Below are positions 48,205-55,892 of a stretch of DNA of 64,000 bases, piece after piece (the stretch's first letter is position 1; every line of letters starts with the position of its first letter). Origin of the DNA: Streptomyces sp. NRRL F-2580 (GTDB lineage Bacteria > Actinomycetota > Actinomycetes > Streptomycetales > Streptomycetaceae); NCBI RefSeq assembly GCF_000720115.1, contig NZ_JOIR01000011.1, positions 186,001 to 250,000 of the forward strand, written 5' to 3'. A program made the position numbers and the translations under genes. A model generated the notes under the pieces. It was not told the origin of the DNA and made no database searches. It saw nothing but the letters and a program-made list of their open reading frames with translations.

Positions 48205-48671
48205 GGGGGCTCTCCTGAAGACACGGGGTCGTGCTTCCGAGATAACCCGGCCGGGCCGCCGCGCGCCTGCTGATGTTCCGTCAGGTGTGCCCGTACACGG
48301 TCCACGCGCGAGCCGTATCCGCAGGTCAAGGCGGCTCGTGCCGCCATCCGGGCCGTCCGCGCGGTCCGCGCCGTCCGGGTGACTCCCCACCCTGCTCGGG
48401 CCGGGCCGGGTTCGGCCGACACGGGCCGGCGGGCGCGGTGCAGCCGCCGGCGGCGAGCGCGCAGGCGCACAGGAGGGCGGCGAGCCCCCGGCGGGACGAA
48501 GTGTCACGGGCGCAGAACCGTGAGGGGAGGGGAGGAGGCCGACGCTGGACGGCGCGGGTCACGGGCACCGGGAGGTTCTGCAACAGCGGTGCGTACGGTG
48601 GTGGGGCGCAGGGAAGTCGGGACTTTCGGCCCGGTCGGCGGACGCTGCGCCGTATCCCGAGGGAGGGCCCC
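48205..48671. other. 467-bp region upstream of the GGCT gene
   Basis: A GC-rich divergent region. It contains one possible small lipoprotein gene on the minus strand (see next entry) and the promoters of the secreted protein and of GGCT. The GGCT side ends with GAGGGAGGGCCCC, its ribosome site. No consensus promoter was read. Confidence 0.4.
48326..48583 (-). CDS. Possible small lipoprotein
   Basis: An 85-codon frame in which residues about 30-50 read SSRRGLAALLCACALAAGGC, a Sec signal with lipobox LAAGGC, followed by a short Pro/Arg-rich remainder. It is upstream of the secreted protein and sortase on the same strand, so it could be part of the same surface module. The start is uncertain (ATG 48583 or in-frame GTG codons just after), the mature part is only about 35 residues, and composition may be chance. 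Low confidence. Confidence 0.3.
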   Translation of the reverse strand: MQNLPVPVTRAVQRRPPPLPSRFCARDTSSRRGLAALLCACALAAGGCTAPAGPCRPNPARPEQGGESPGRRGPRGRPGWRHEPP

Positions 48672-49136
48672 GTGACATCGGTCGAACGGCCACAAGACCC
48701 GACCGCCCCGCTCCCGTTCTTCGTCTACGGGACGCTGCGTCCCGGCGAGGTCAACCACGCCCTGTTCCTGCGCGGCCGCACGGCCTCGGAGGAGCCCGCC
48801 ACCCTCCCGGACGCGGTGCTCTACGACGGCCCCGGATATCCGTACGCGGTGCACCGGCCCGGCTCGGCCGTCGTCGGCGAGCTGATCACGGCGGCGCCGG
48901 GCGGGTACGGGGAGTTGCTCGCCGCGCTGGACGTGCTGGAGGAGTACGGGGGCCCGGACCGCCCGGGCAACGTCTACGACCGGATCGCCCGCCGGGCCCT
49001 GCGCCCCGACGGCAGCGCGGTCCGGGCCTGGGTCTACCTGGCGGCGCCGCTGCTCGCCCGCGACCTGCGGGAATCGGGGACCGAGATACCGGGCGGCGAC
49101 TGGTTCGGGCGCCGGGGCCCGGCCGGGACGAGGTAG
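48672..49136 (+). CDS. Gamma-glutamylcyclotransferase-fold protein
   Basis: A 154-residue protein of the GGCT/AIG2-like fold. The substrate-binding YGTLRPGE motif is FFVYGTLRPGEVNHALFLRG (about residues 16-35), and a conserved acidic residue is in LDVLEEYGG. The C-terminal VRAWVYLAA is typical. These enzymes cyclise gamma-glutamyl amines, or in bacteria act on uncharacterised gamma-glutamyl compounds. GTG 48672 follows GGAGGG. It is convergent with dnaG, 7 bp apart. Confidence 0.82.
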   Translation: MTSVERPQDPTAPLPFFVYGTLRPGEVNHALFLRGRTASEEPATLPDAVLYDGPGYPYAVHRPGSAVVGELITAAPGGYGELLAALDVLEEYGGPDRPGNVYDRIARRALRPDGSAVRAWVYLAAPLLARDLRESGTEIPGGDWFGRRGPAGTR

Positions 49137-49143
49137 CGGCCGG

Positions 49144-51042
49144 TCAGAGACCCTCGGCGCCGCGGTTGCGCAGGCGCTGGCCGTACTGCTGGAGCACCCA
49201 CAGCTCCTCCTGGACCGCCGCGTGCTGCTCCGGCGGGGCCTGCGGGCTCAGGCGGGTCATGGCGCCCTGGATCTCCAGGACCCGGCGGTCGACGGCGCGC
49301 AGGCGGACCTGGACCAGCTGGACCCCGGCGTAGACCTCGTCCACCGTCTTGGCGTGGATGGCCTCCACCGCCAGCTCCGTGACCATCGCGCGGACGGTGT
49401 CGTTCGGGGCGGCGTCGCGGACGCGGGCCAGGTAGTCGTCGGCGGCCTGCGAGGCGCCGCCCGCGTCCTGGATGGCCTGGCGGACCGCGGCGTAGGGCGG
49501 GGCGGTGAACTCGTCGATCCCGTACGCGTCGAAGGCGGGGGAGACCAGCGCGGGCCGCTGGAGCGCCAGCTTGAGCAGCTCCCGCTCGGTGCGGTGGGCG
49601 GGGCTGCGCAGGTTCAGGGCGGGTCCGCCACCGACCGGCGACGGCGCGGCGGGGGCCGGCGCCTGGGGGCGGCCCCGGCCCTGCTGCTGGGGCTGGTTGC
49701 CGCGCTCGCGCGCCCACCGCGCCAGCTGCGCGACCCGCTTGACGACGAACTGCTCGTCGAGGATGCCCAGCATCCCGGCCAGCTGGACCGCGGACTCGTG
49801 CTGGATCGACAGGTCCTTGATGCTCGCGACGACCGGAGCGGCCTCGGCCAGCGCGGCGGCGCGGCCCGCCGGGTTCTCCAGGTTGTGCCGCGAGACGATG
49901 TGCCGCAGCGCGAACTCGAACAGCGGGGTGCGGGACTCCACCAGCCCCGAGACGGCCGCGTCGCCCTGGGCGAGCCGCAGGTCGCAGGGGTCCATCCCGC
50001 CCGGGGCGATGGTGATGGAGGTCTCGGCGGCGAACTTCTGGTCGTCCTCGAAGGCGCGCAGCGCCGCCTTCTGGCCCGCCGCGTCGCCGTCGAAGGTGAA
50101 GATCACCTCGGCGGTCGCGTTGTCCATGAGCAGCCGGCGCAGGATTTTGATGTGGTCCCCGCCGAAGGCGGTGCCGCAGGTGGCGATGGCGGTGGTGACG
50201 CCGGCGAGGTGGCAGGCCATCACGTCGGTGTAGCCCTCGACCACGACCGCCCGGGAGGTCTTCGCGATCTCCTTCTTGGCCAGGTCGATGCCGTAGAGCA
50301 CCTGGGACTTCTTGTAGATCGCCGTCTCGGGGGTGTTCAGGTACTTGGGGCCGTTGTCGTCCTCGCGCAGCTTGCGCGCGCCGAAGCCGACGACCTCGCC
50401 GCTGATGTCGCGGATCGGCCACATCAGCCGGCCGCGGAAGCGGTCGATGGGCTTGCCGCTGCGGCTGTCCTGGGCGAGCCCGGAGGTGATCAGTTCCTTG
50501 TCGGTGAAGCCCTTGCCGCGCAGGAAGCGGGTCAGGTGGTCCCAGCCGGCCGGGCTGTAGCCCACGCTGAAGTGGGCGGCCGCGGCTTGGTCGAAGCCGC
50601 GCTCCGCCAGGAACTTGCGGCCGATCTCCGCCTCGGGGCTGCCGAGCTGGTCGACGTAGAACTGGGCGGCCGCCTTGTGGGCCTCGACCAGCCGGATGCG
50701 GTCACCGCGGCCGCTGGTGCCGGAGGTGTAGCCGCCCTCCTCGTACCGCAGGGTAATGCCGGCCAGGCCGGCCAGGCGCTCGACCGCCTCCGAGAAGGAG
50801 AGGTGGTCGATCTTCATGACGAAGTCGAGGGTGTCCCCGCCCGCCTGGCAGCCGAAGCAGTGGTACAGGCCCTTGCTGGGACTGACCTGGAAGGACGGGG
50901 ACTTCTCGTCGTGAAAGGGGCACAGGCCCTTGAGGTTGCCGCCGCCCGCGTTGCGCAGCTGGAGGTATTCGGAGACGACGGCGTCGATCGGGACCGCGTC
51001 CCGTACCGCCTTCACGTCGTCGTCATTGATCCGTCCAGCCAC
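49144..51042 (-). CDS. dnaG: DNA primase DnaG
   Basis: A 632-residue replication primase. The N-terminal CHC2 zinc domain is LKGLCPFHDEKSPSFQVSPSKGLYHCFGC (about residues 38-66). The TOPRIM centre has VVVEGYTDVMACHLAG (catalytic Glu) and FDGDAAGQKAAL (Asp pair). The DnaB-binding C-terminal helical domain is separated by a Gln/Pro/Arg-rich linker at about 450-475. GTG start at 51042 (VAGRINDDDV). It is grouped with dgt on the same strand; the sigma gene hrdA lies further downstream, echoing the primase-sigma association of other bacteria. Confidence 0.96.
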   Translation of the reverse strand: MAGRINDDDVKAVRDAVPIDAVVSEYLQLRNAGGGNLKGLCPFHDEKSPSFQVSPSKGLYHCFGCQAGGDTLDFVMKIDHLSFSEAVERLAGLAGITLRYEEGGYTSGTSGRGDRIRLVEAHKAAAQFYVDQLGSPEAEIGRKFLAERGFDQAAAAHFSVGYSPAGWDHLTRFLRGKGFTDKELITSGLAQDSRSGKPIDRFRGRLMWPIRDISGEVVGFGARKLREDDNGPKYLNTPETAIYKKSQVLYGIDLAKKEIAKTSRAVVVEGYTDVMACHLAGVTTAIATCGTAFGGDHIKILRRLLMDNATAEVIFTFDGDAAGQKAALRAFEDDQKFAAETSITIAPGGMDPCDLRLAQGDAAVSGLVESRTPLFEFALRHIVSRHNLENPAGRAAALAEAAPVVASIKDLSIQHESAVQLAGMLGILDEQFVVKRVAQLARWARERGNQPQQQGRGRPQAPAPAAPSPVGGGPALNLRSPAHRTERELLKLALQRPALVSPAFDAYGIDEFTAPPYAAVRQAIQDAGGASQAADDYLARVRDAAPNDTVRAMVTELAVEAIHAKTVDEVYAGVQLVQVRLRAVDRRVLEIQGAMTRLSPQAPPEQHAAVQEELWVLQQYGQRLRNRGAEGL

Positions 51043-51076
51043 CCGTGAAGTCTACGGCCGGGCGCGGGCAAACCTG

Positions 51077-52351
51077 TCAGGCACCCTCCGCCGTGACCAG
51101 CGACTCAAGCGGAACGGACGGATCCGCGAGGGCCTCCCGGTCCACCGGCGCCTTCGACCTGATCAGGGCCTGGATCTGGTCGGTGACGTCCCACACGTTC
51201 ACGTTCATTCCGGCCAGCACGCGTCCCTCGGAGAGCCAGAAGGCGATGAACTCCCGCTTGCCCGCGTCGCCGCGGATCAGCACCTGGTCGTAGCCGCCGG
51301 GCGGCGCGTACCCCGAGTACTCCAGACCCACGTCGTACTGGTCCGAGAAGAAGTACGGCACCCGGTCGTAGCTGACCTGCCGGCCCAGCATCGCCCGAGC
51401 TGCGGCCGGACCGCCGTTCAACGCGTTGGCCCAGTGCTCGACCCGCAGCCGGGTCCCGAGCACCGGGTGGTGGGCGGCGGCCACGTCCCCGGCCGCGTAG
51501 ACGTCCGGGTCGGAGGTGCGCAGGGACTCGTCCACGGCGATCCCGCCGCCGTGCTCCCGGTCGACCAGGGCCAGGCCGGAGGTCTCGGCGAGCGCGGTCC
51601 GCGGCGCGGCCCCGATCGCGGCGAGCACCGCGTGCGCCGGGTGCTCCTCCCCGTCGTCCGTACGGGCGGCCAGCACCATGCCGTCGTGACCCACGATCTC
51701 GGTCAGCCGCGCCCCGAAGTGGAAGCGCACCCCGTGATCGGTGTGCAGGTCTGCGAAGAGCCGGCCGACCTCCGGGCCGAGCACCGCGTGCAGCGGCGTG
51801 GCCTCCGGCTCGACGACGGTGACCTCCGCGCCGTACCCGCGGGCCGCGGCGGCGACCTCCAGGCCGATCCATCCGGCGCCCGCGATGAGCAGGTGGCCGT
51901 TGTCCCGGCCGAGTCCGGCGAGGACCCCCTTCAGGCGCTCGGCGTGCGCGAGGCGCCGCAGGTGGTGCACCCCGGCGAGACCCGTGCCGGGGATGTCCAG
52001 GCGGCGCGGTTCGGCGCCGGTGGCCAGCAGCAGCTTGTCGTAGTGCAGGGCCGTGCCGTCGCCGAGGACCACCTTCTTGGCGTCCCGGTCGAGCTGGACG
52101 GCCGGCTGGCCGAGGTGCAGCTCGATGTCGGAGGCCGCGTACCAGGAGGGCTCGTGGACGAAGACGCTGTCGCGGTCCTCCTTGCCCATCAGGTAGCCCT
52201 TGGAGAGCGGGGGCCGCTCGTACGGGTGGTCGCGCTCGTCGCCGATCAGGATCACCCGCCCCGTGAACCCCTCGGACCGCAGCGTTTCGGCCGCCTTAGC
52301 CCCGGCGAGCCCTGCGCCGACGATGACGAATGTCCGGTGTGCGTCGACCAC
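51077..52351 (-). CDS. Ferredoxin reductase-like NAD(P)/FAD oxidoreductase
   Basis: A 424-residue flavoprotein of the oxygenase-coupled ferredoxin/rubredoxin reductase type. The FAD motif is FVIVGAGLAGAKAAETLRSEGF (about residues 8-28), HPYERPPLSKGYL is diagnostic, the NAD motif is LIAGAGWIGLEVAAAARGYG, and VYAAGDVAAAHHP binds FAD. The C-terminal reductase domain (VPYFFSDQYDVGLEYSGYAPP) is complete. It transfers electrons from NAD(P)H to a ferredoxin or P450 partner; no partner gene is adjacent. GTG 52351 is chosen because GAGGAGG lies six bases upstream; ATG 52366 overlaps that site. Confidence 0.88.
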   Translation of the reverse strand: MVDAHRTFVIVGAGLAGAKAAETLRSEGFTGRVILIGDERDHPYERPPLSKGYLMGKEDRDSVFVHEPSWYAASDIELHLGQPAVQLDRDAKKVVLGDGTALHYDKLLLATGAEPRRLDIPGTGLAGVHHLRRLAHAERLKGVLAGLGRDNGHLLIAGAGWIGLEVAAAARGYGAEVTVVEPEATPLHAVLGPEVGRLFADLHTDHGVRFHFGARLTEIVGHDGMVLAARTDDGEEHPAHAVLAAIGAAPRTALAETSGLALVDREHGGGIAVDESLRTSDPDVYAAGDVAAAHHPVLGTRLRVEHWANALNGGPAAARAMLGRQVSYDRVPYFFSDQYDVGLEYSGYAPPGGYDQVLIRGDAGKREFIAFWLSEGRVLAGMNVNVWDVTDQIQALIRSKAPVDREALADPSVPLESLVTAEGA

Positions 52352-52444
52352 CTGATGCCTCCTCATAACCTCTCCGCCACATGCGACCACATGCGAGCGT
52401 CCCGCACTGAGCCTGCCGCGTGAAGGGGGAGTGGCGCGATCGGC

Positions 52445-53770
52445 TCACCCATCGGCGCGTCGGGTGCGCCGCGTGAGACGTGCGTGCAGGGAACGGGCGG
52501 CTGCGTCGGTGAGACACGCGATCTGGTCGATGACCGCCCGTTTCCTGGCCCGGTCGTCCGGCGCGGCGTCGAAGATCGCCCGGAACTGCGGGTCCAGCCC
52601 CTCGGGTGCCCGGGCGCTGAGCGCCTCCGCGAGTTCGGCCAGGACGATGCGCTGGTCGGCGCGGATCCGCTCCTGCTCGTCGCGCTGCATGACGTACAGG
52701 TCGGCGACCGCCTTGAGCACGGCGCACTCGTTGCGCGCCTCGCGGGGGACCACCAGTTCGGCACCGTACCGGGTGAGGCGGCCAAAACCGTACGCCTCAC
52801 GGGTGGCGCCCTCGGCTGCCAGGCAGAAGCGGCCGATCAGCTGGCTCGTCGCGTCCTTCAGCCGGGCCTGGGCGACGGCCGAGCCGTCGTACCCGTGCGG
52901 CCACCACTCCTCCTCCATCAGCCGGTCCAGGGCGGCCCGCAGCTCCTCCGGCTCGGTGTCGGCGGGCACGTAGCGGCCGATGGCGACCCGCCAGATCGCG
53001 GTGCGCTCGGGCTCGGCGAAGAGGAGGTTGGGATCGAGGTGGCCGGCGTGCAGGCCGTCCTCGAAGTCGTGGACGGAGTATGCGACGTCGTCCGCCCAGT
53101 CCATCACCTGCGCCTCGAAGCACTTGCGGTCCGCGGGCGCGCCGCGGCGCAGCCAGGCGAAGACCGGCAGGTCGTCCTCGTACGCCCCGAACTTCACGGA
53201 GCCGGGGTCGGTGGGGTGGTTCCCGCGGGCCCACGGGTACTTGGTGGCGGCGTCCAGGCAGGCCCGGGTGAGGTTGAGGCCGACGCTGACGAGTTCGCCG
53301 CTCGCCGGGTCGGGCACGAACCGCTTGGGCTCCAGCCGGGTCAGCAGGCGCAGCGACTGGGCGTTGCCCTCGAAGCCCCCGCAGTCCTTGGCGAACTCGT
53401 TGAGCGCCTCCTCGCCGTTGTGGCCGAAGGGCGGGTGGCCCATGTCGTGCGAGAGGCACGCGGCTTCGACCAGGTCGGGGTCGCAGCCGAGCGCGGCGCC
53501 GAGCTCCCGCCCGACCTGGGCGCACTCCAGGGAGTGGGTGAGGCGGGTACGGGGACTCGCGTCCCAGTCGTACGAGCGGGTGCCCGGCGTGACGACCTGG
53601 GTCTTCCCGGCGAGGCGGCGCAGCGCGGCGGAGTGCAGCACACGGGCGCGGTCGCGCTGGAAGGCGGTCCGTCCGGGCCGTTTGTCGGGTTCGGCGGCCC
53701 AGCGCTCGGTGTCGGCTGCGTCGTAGAGGTCGTCGTGGTCGTCTGCGGGGGCGTGCGCGGTGCCTTCCAT
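52445..53770 (-). CDS. dgt: Deoxyguanosinetriphosphate triphosphohydrolase-like HD protein
   Basis: A 441-residue dNTPase. The HD-domain metal ligands are in [14 protein letters not shown] (first His), [24 protein letters not shown] (HD pair) and the later [16 protein letters not shown]. The start [24 protein letters not shown] is the usual actinobacterial N-terminus. It hydrolyses dGTP (or other dNTPs) to deoxynucleoside and tripolyphosphate, helping control dNTP pools for replication. It lies in line with dnaG in a replication-related cluster. The longer open frame upstream runs into the chelatase gene and is not used. Confidence 0.92.
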   Translation of the reverse strand: MEGTAHAPADDHDDLYDAADTERWAAEPDKRPGRTAFQRDRARVLHSAALRRLAGKTQVVTPGTRSYDWDASPRTRLTHSLECAQVGRELGAALGCDPDLVEAACLSHDMGHPPFGHNGEEALNEFAKDCGGFEGNAQSLRLLTRLEPKRFVPDPASGELVSVGLNLTRACLDAATKYPWARGNHPTDPGSVKFGAYEDDLPVFAWLRRGAPADRKCFEAQVMDWADDVAYSVHDFEDGLHAGHLDPNLLFAEPERTAIWRVAIGRYVPADTEPEELRAALDRLMEEEWWPHGYDGSAVAQARLKDATSQLIGRFCLAAEGATREAYGFGRLTRYGAELVVPREARNECAVLKAVADLYVMQRDEQERIRADQRIVLAELAEALSARAPEGLDPQFRAIFDAAPDDRARKRAVIDQIACLTDAAARSLHARLTRRTRRADG

Positions 53771-53807
53771 GGAAGAGACGGTAACCGGAATGACTGACAA
53801 ACCGGGA

Positions 53808-54527
53808 TCAGGCGGAGACGAGTTCCGGCCGCACGGGTCGGGCGGGGCGGGCGAGGGCCTCGTCGTAGCGGTGCAGCAACAGGCGGGCCAGGGCCGGGTG
53901 GTCGCCCAGCGGGGCGGCGGCGAGCGCGGGCGCCGCCGCGGCGCTCTGCGCGGCGAACCGGCCGGGAGCGGCGAAGTACGAGGCCACGGCGATCCGGTGG
54001 TGGCCGTGGGCGGCCAGTGCGCGGACCGCCTCGGGGGCGCTCGGCGCGGCGGCCGAGGCGTAGGCCGGGACCACCGGGACACCGCCGAGGCGCTCGGCGA
54101 GCAGGGCCGCGGTGCGGCGGGTGTCGGCCGCCGAGTCGGGGTCGCGGGAACCGGCGGCGGCGAGCACGACCGCGGTGCCGGCGCTCCAGCCGGCCTCCAC
54201 GAGCCGCTCGTACAGGGCCTCGACGAGCAGCGGGTGCGGGCCCAGCGGGGCGGCGATGCGGACCCTCAGGTGCGCGGCCCCGGCGGCGGCCGCAGGGAGG
54301 TCGCGCTTGACGTGGTACCCGCGGCCGAGCAGCAGCGGGACGAGCACCGCCGCACCGCGCAGCTCCCCGAGGACGGAGCCGAGCAGCGGCTCGTTCAGCT
54401 CGATGTGGCCGAGGCGGACGTCGAGCCGGGGACGGAGCTCGCGGACCCGTTCGAGGAGGGCGAGGGCGGTGTGCGGGGCGCGCGGGTCGCGACTGCCGTG
54501 GGCCACGGCGACGAGGGTGGGCTGCAT
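53808..54527 (-). CDS. Sirohydrochlorin chelatase
   Basis: A 239-residue CbiX/SirB-type chelatase with two half-domains. The active-site His residues are in [15 protein letters not shown] (first half) and [17 protein letters not shown] (second), and the second domain repeats [13 protein letters not shown]. It inserts ferrous iron (or cobalt) into sirohydrochlorin. Together with nirB and other siroheme enzymes this makes sense as supply of siroheme for nitrite/sulfite reduction. The ATG at 54527 ([11 protein letters not shown]) is used; a short frame overlaps its start from upstream. Confidence 0.9.
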   Translation of the reverse strand: MQPTLVAVAHGSRDPRAPHTALALLERVRELRPRLDVRLGHIELNEPLLGSVLGELRGAAVLVPLLLGRGYHVKRDLPAAAAGAAHLRVRIAAPLGPHPLLVEALYERLVEAGWSAGTAVVLAAAGSRDPDSAADTRRTAALLAERLGGVPVVPAYASAAAPSAPEAVRALAAHGHHRIAVASYFAAPGRFAAQSAAAAPALAAAPLGDHPALARLLLHRYDEALARPARPVRPELVSA

Positions 54528-54655
54528 GGGCGGACTCCGGGTCGGCGCAGGCCGCTGAGCTGGGTGCCCAGCTGGAGGGTGACGCGGCCGAGGAGTTCGG
54601 CCGCACTGTCGAAGGGGAGGGCGGGAAATTCGGGAGGGTGCACCGGCTCCGTCAT
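54395..54655 (-). CDS. Doubtful small ORF overlapping the chelatase start
   Basis: An 86-codon frame beginning MTEPVHPPEFPALPFDSAAELLGRVTLQLGTQLSGLRRPG, protein-like for its first 40 residues, then overlapping the chelatase in another frame. It could be a leader or coupling ORF for the chelatase, a truncated gene, or chance. The rest of the 348-bp gap to the SanA-like gene (54528-54875) shows GC-rich promoter-like sequence only. Confidence 0.3.
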   Translation of the reverse strand: MTEPVHPPEFPALPFDSAAELLGRVTLQLGTQLSGLRRPGVRPCSPPSSPWPTAVATRAPRTPPSPSSNGSASSVPGSTSASATSS

Positions 54656-54875
54656 GAACCGATCCTGCGCGCCGGACGTTGCCGGTGCGTTGCGCGGGGG
54701 TGACGGGTCTTTGCCGGGTGCTCACAGGGCCGTCCGCCCGGATGTCGGGGCCCGCGCCCGCTCCTGCCGCCCCTGCCGGGGGCCGCGCCCGCCCCCGGTG
54801 GGGCGGGCCGGCGAACCAAGCGGCCCCCGGCGACGTCCTGACCAGGGGACCAGCAGTCGAGACACCAGGGGATGG

Positions 54876-55586
54876 ATGATGCGCGGACCGCGCCTGCCGA
54901 GAGTCACGTGGAGCCGGACGGCGGCCGCGCTGCGCACCGTACGGGCCCGGAGGCTGGCGGTGCAGACCGTCATGGCGGGCTGCGTGCTGGCGCTGCTGCC
55001 CTCGGCGTGGATGCACGCGGCGGCCGCCGACCGGCTGCGGACCACGGCCGACGCGCCGGCCTCCGAGGTGGCCGTGGTGTTCGGGGCGGGCCTGCTGGGG
55101 AGCCGGCCCACCCCCTACCTGGCCGACCGGCTCGACGCCGCCGCCGAGCTGTACCGCACCGGCAAGGTCAAGGTCGTGCTGGTCACCGGGGACAACAGCC
55201 GCACCGAGTACGACGAGCCGAACGCGATGCGCACCTACCTCACGGGGAAGGGGGTGCCGGACACGCAGATCGTCAGCGACTACGCCGGCTTCGACACCTG
55301 GGACTCCTGCGTGCGGGCCAAGAAGATCTTCGGGGTCGAGCGGGCCGTGCTGGTCACCCAGGGCTTCCACATCCGCCGGGCCGTCGCCCTCTGCCAGGCG
55401 GCGGGCCTGGACGCGTACGGCGTCGGGGTCGCCGACGTGCACGACGCCACCTGGTACTACGGCGAGACCCGCGAGGTCTTCGCGGCCGGCAAGGCGGCGC
55501 TGGACGCGGCCTTCAAGCCGGCCCCGCGGTTCCTCGGACCGAAGGAGCAGGGGGTGTCGCGGGCCCTGGCCGCTCTGGCAGACTGA
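54876..55586 (+). CDS. SanA/YdcF-like (DUF218) membrane protein
   Basis: A 236-residue protein with an N-terminal TM segment (about residues 28-47, AVQTVMAGCVLALLPSAWMHAAAA) and an ElyC/SanA/YdcF domain. VAVVFGAGLLGSRPTPYLADRLDAAAELYRTGKVKVVLVTGDNSRTEYDEPNAMRTYLTGKGVPDTQIVSDYAGFDTWDSCVRAKKIFGVERAVLVTQGFHIRRA spans the conserved region. SanA-type proteins affect envelope permeability, including vancomycin exclusion in enterobacteria; the biochemical role is unknown. ATG 54876 (or 54879) is preceded by CAGGGGATGG. No partner genes are nearby. Confidence 0.85.
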   Translation: MMRGPRLPRVTWSRTAAALRTVRARRLAVQTVMAGCVLALLPSAWMHAAAADRLRTTADAPASEVAVVFGAGLLGSRPTPYLADRLDAAAELYRTGKVKVVLVTGDNSRTEYDEPNAMRTYLTGKGVPDTQIVSDYAGFDTWDSCVRAKKIFGVERAVLVTQGFHIRRAVALCQAAGLDAYGVGVADVHDATWYYGETREVFAAGKAALDAAFKPAPRFLGPKEQGVSRALAALAD

Positions 55587-55665
55587 CGCGCGCACCGGCT
55601 ATTTCGAATAGTCATATATGAGAGTCGGCCCGGTCCGTCCGTCCGAGCATCAGGGGTGTGGAACC

Positions 55666-55761
55666 GTGGCTGTCGTGGATCTCAGCGACAAGGTCGTCGT
55701 CATCACCGGCGGGGCCCGCGGCCCGGGCTCCGCGGCGGTGATGTACCTGACGGGCCGATAG
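55666..55761 (+). pseudogene. SDR gene remnant (N-terminal fragment)
   Basis: A 31-residue frame VAVVDLSDKVVVITGGARGPGSAAVMYLTGR ends at TAG. The first about 26 residues are the standard N-terminus of a short-chain dehydrogenase with the TGGARGxG cofactor motif (last Gly of the motif shifted to GPGS). The remaining about 220 residues are missing, so this is a decayed gene or a recombination scar. Confidence 0.6.
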
Positions 55762-55843
55762 CCCTCGCCGGGCCGGCACCCCCGTCGGCCGCGGCTTCCT
55801 CACCGGCGCCGCCGGGCCGCGCTGAGGCAGAGCATCCCGGCCC

Positions 55844-55870
55844 GTAACGCGGTGCTGCGGTCCGCGTAAC
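55844..55870 (+). promoter_or_regulatory. Candidate GlnR box upstream of nasA
   Basis: GTAAC at 55844-55848 and GTAAC at 55866-55870 are exactly 22 bp apart, as in the GlnR a1/a2 half-site spacing; the b-sites are weak. It lies 22 bp upstream of the nasA ATG, close enough for leader or near-leaderless transcription. Confidence 0.45.
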
Positions 55871-55892
55871 ACCGGCGGCGCAGCCTGGTCGC

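Larger units (their letters stand above)
55587..55892 (+). other. Intergenic region upstream of nasA
   Basis: A 306-bp gap containing a short SDR gene remnant (55666-55761) and a candidate GlnR box (55844-55870). No other feature was recognised. Confidence 0.6.
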
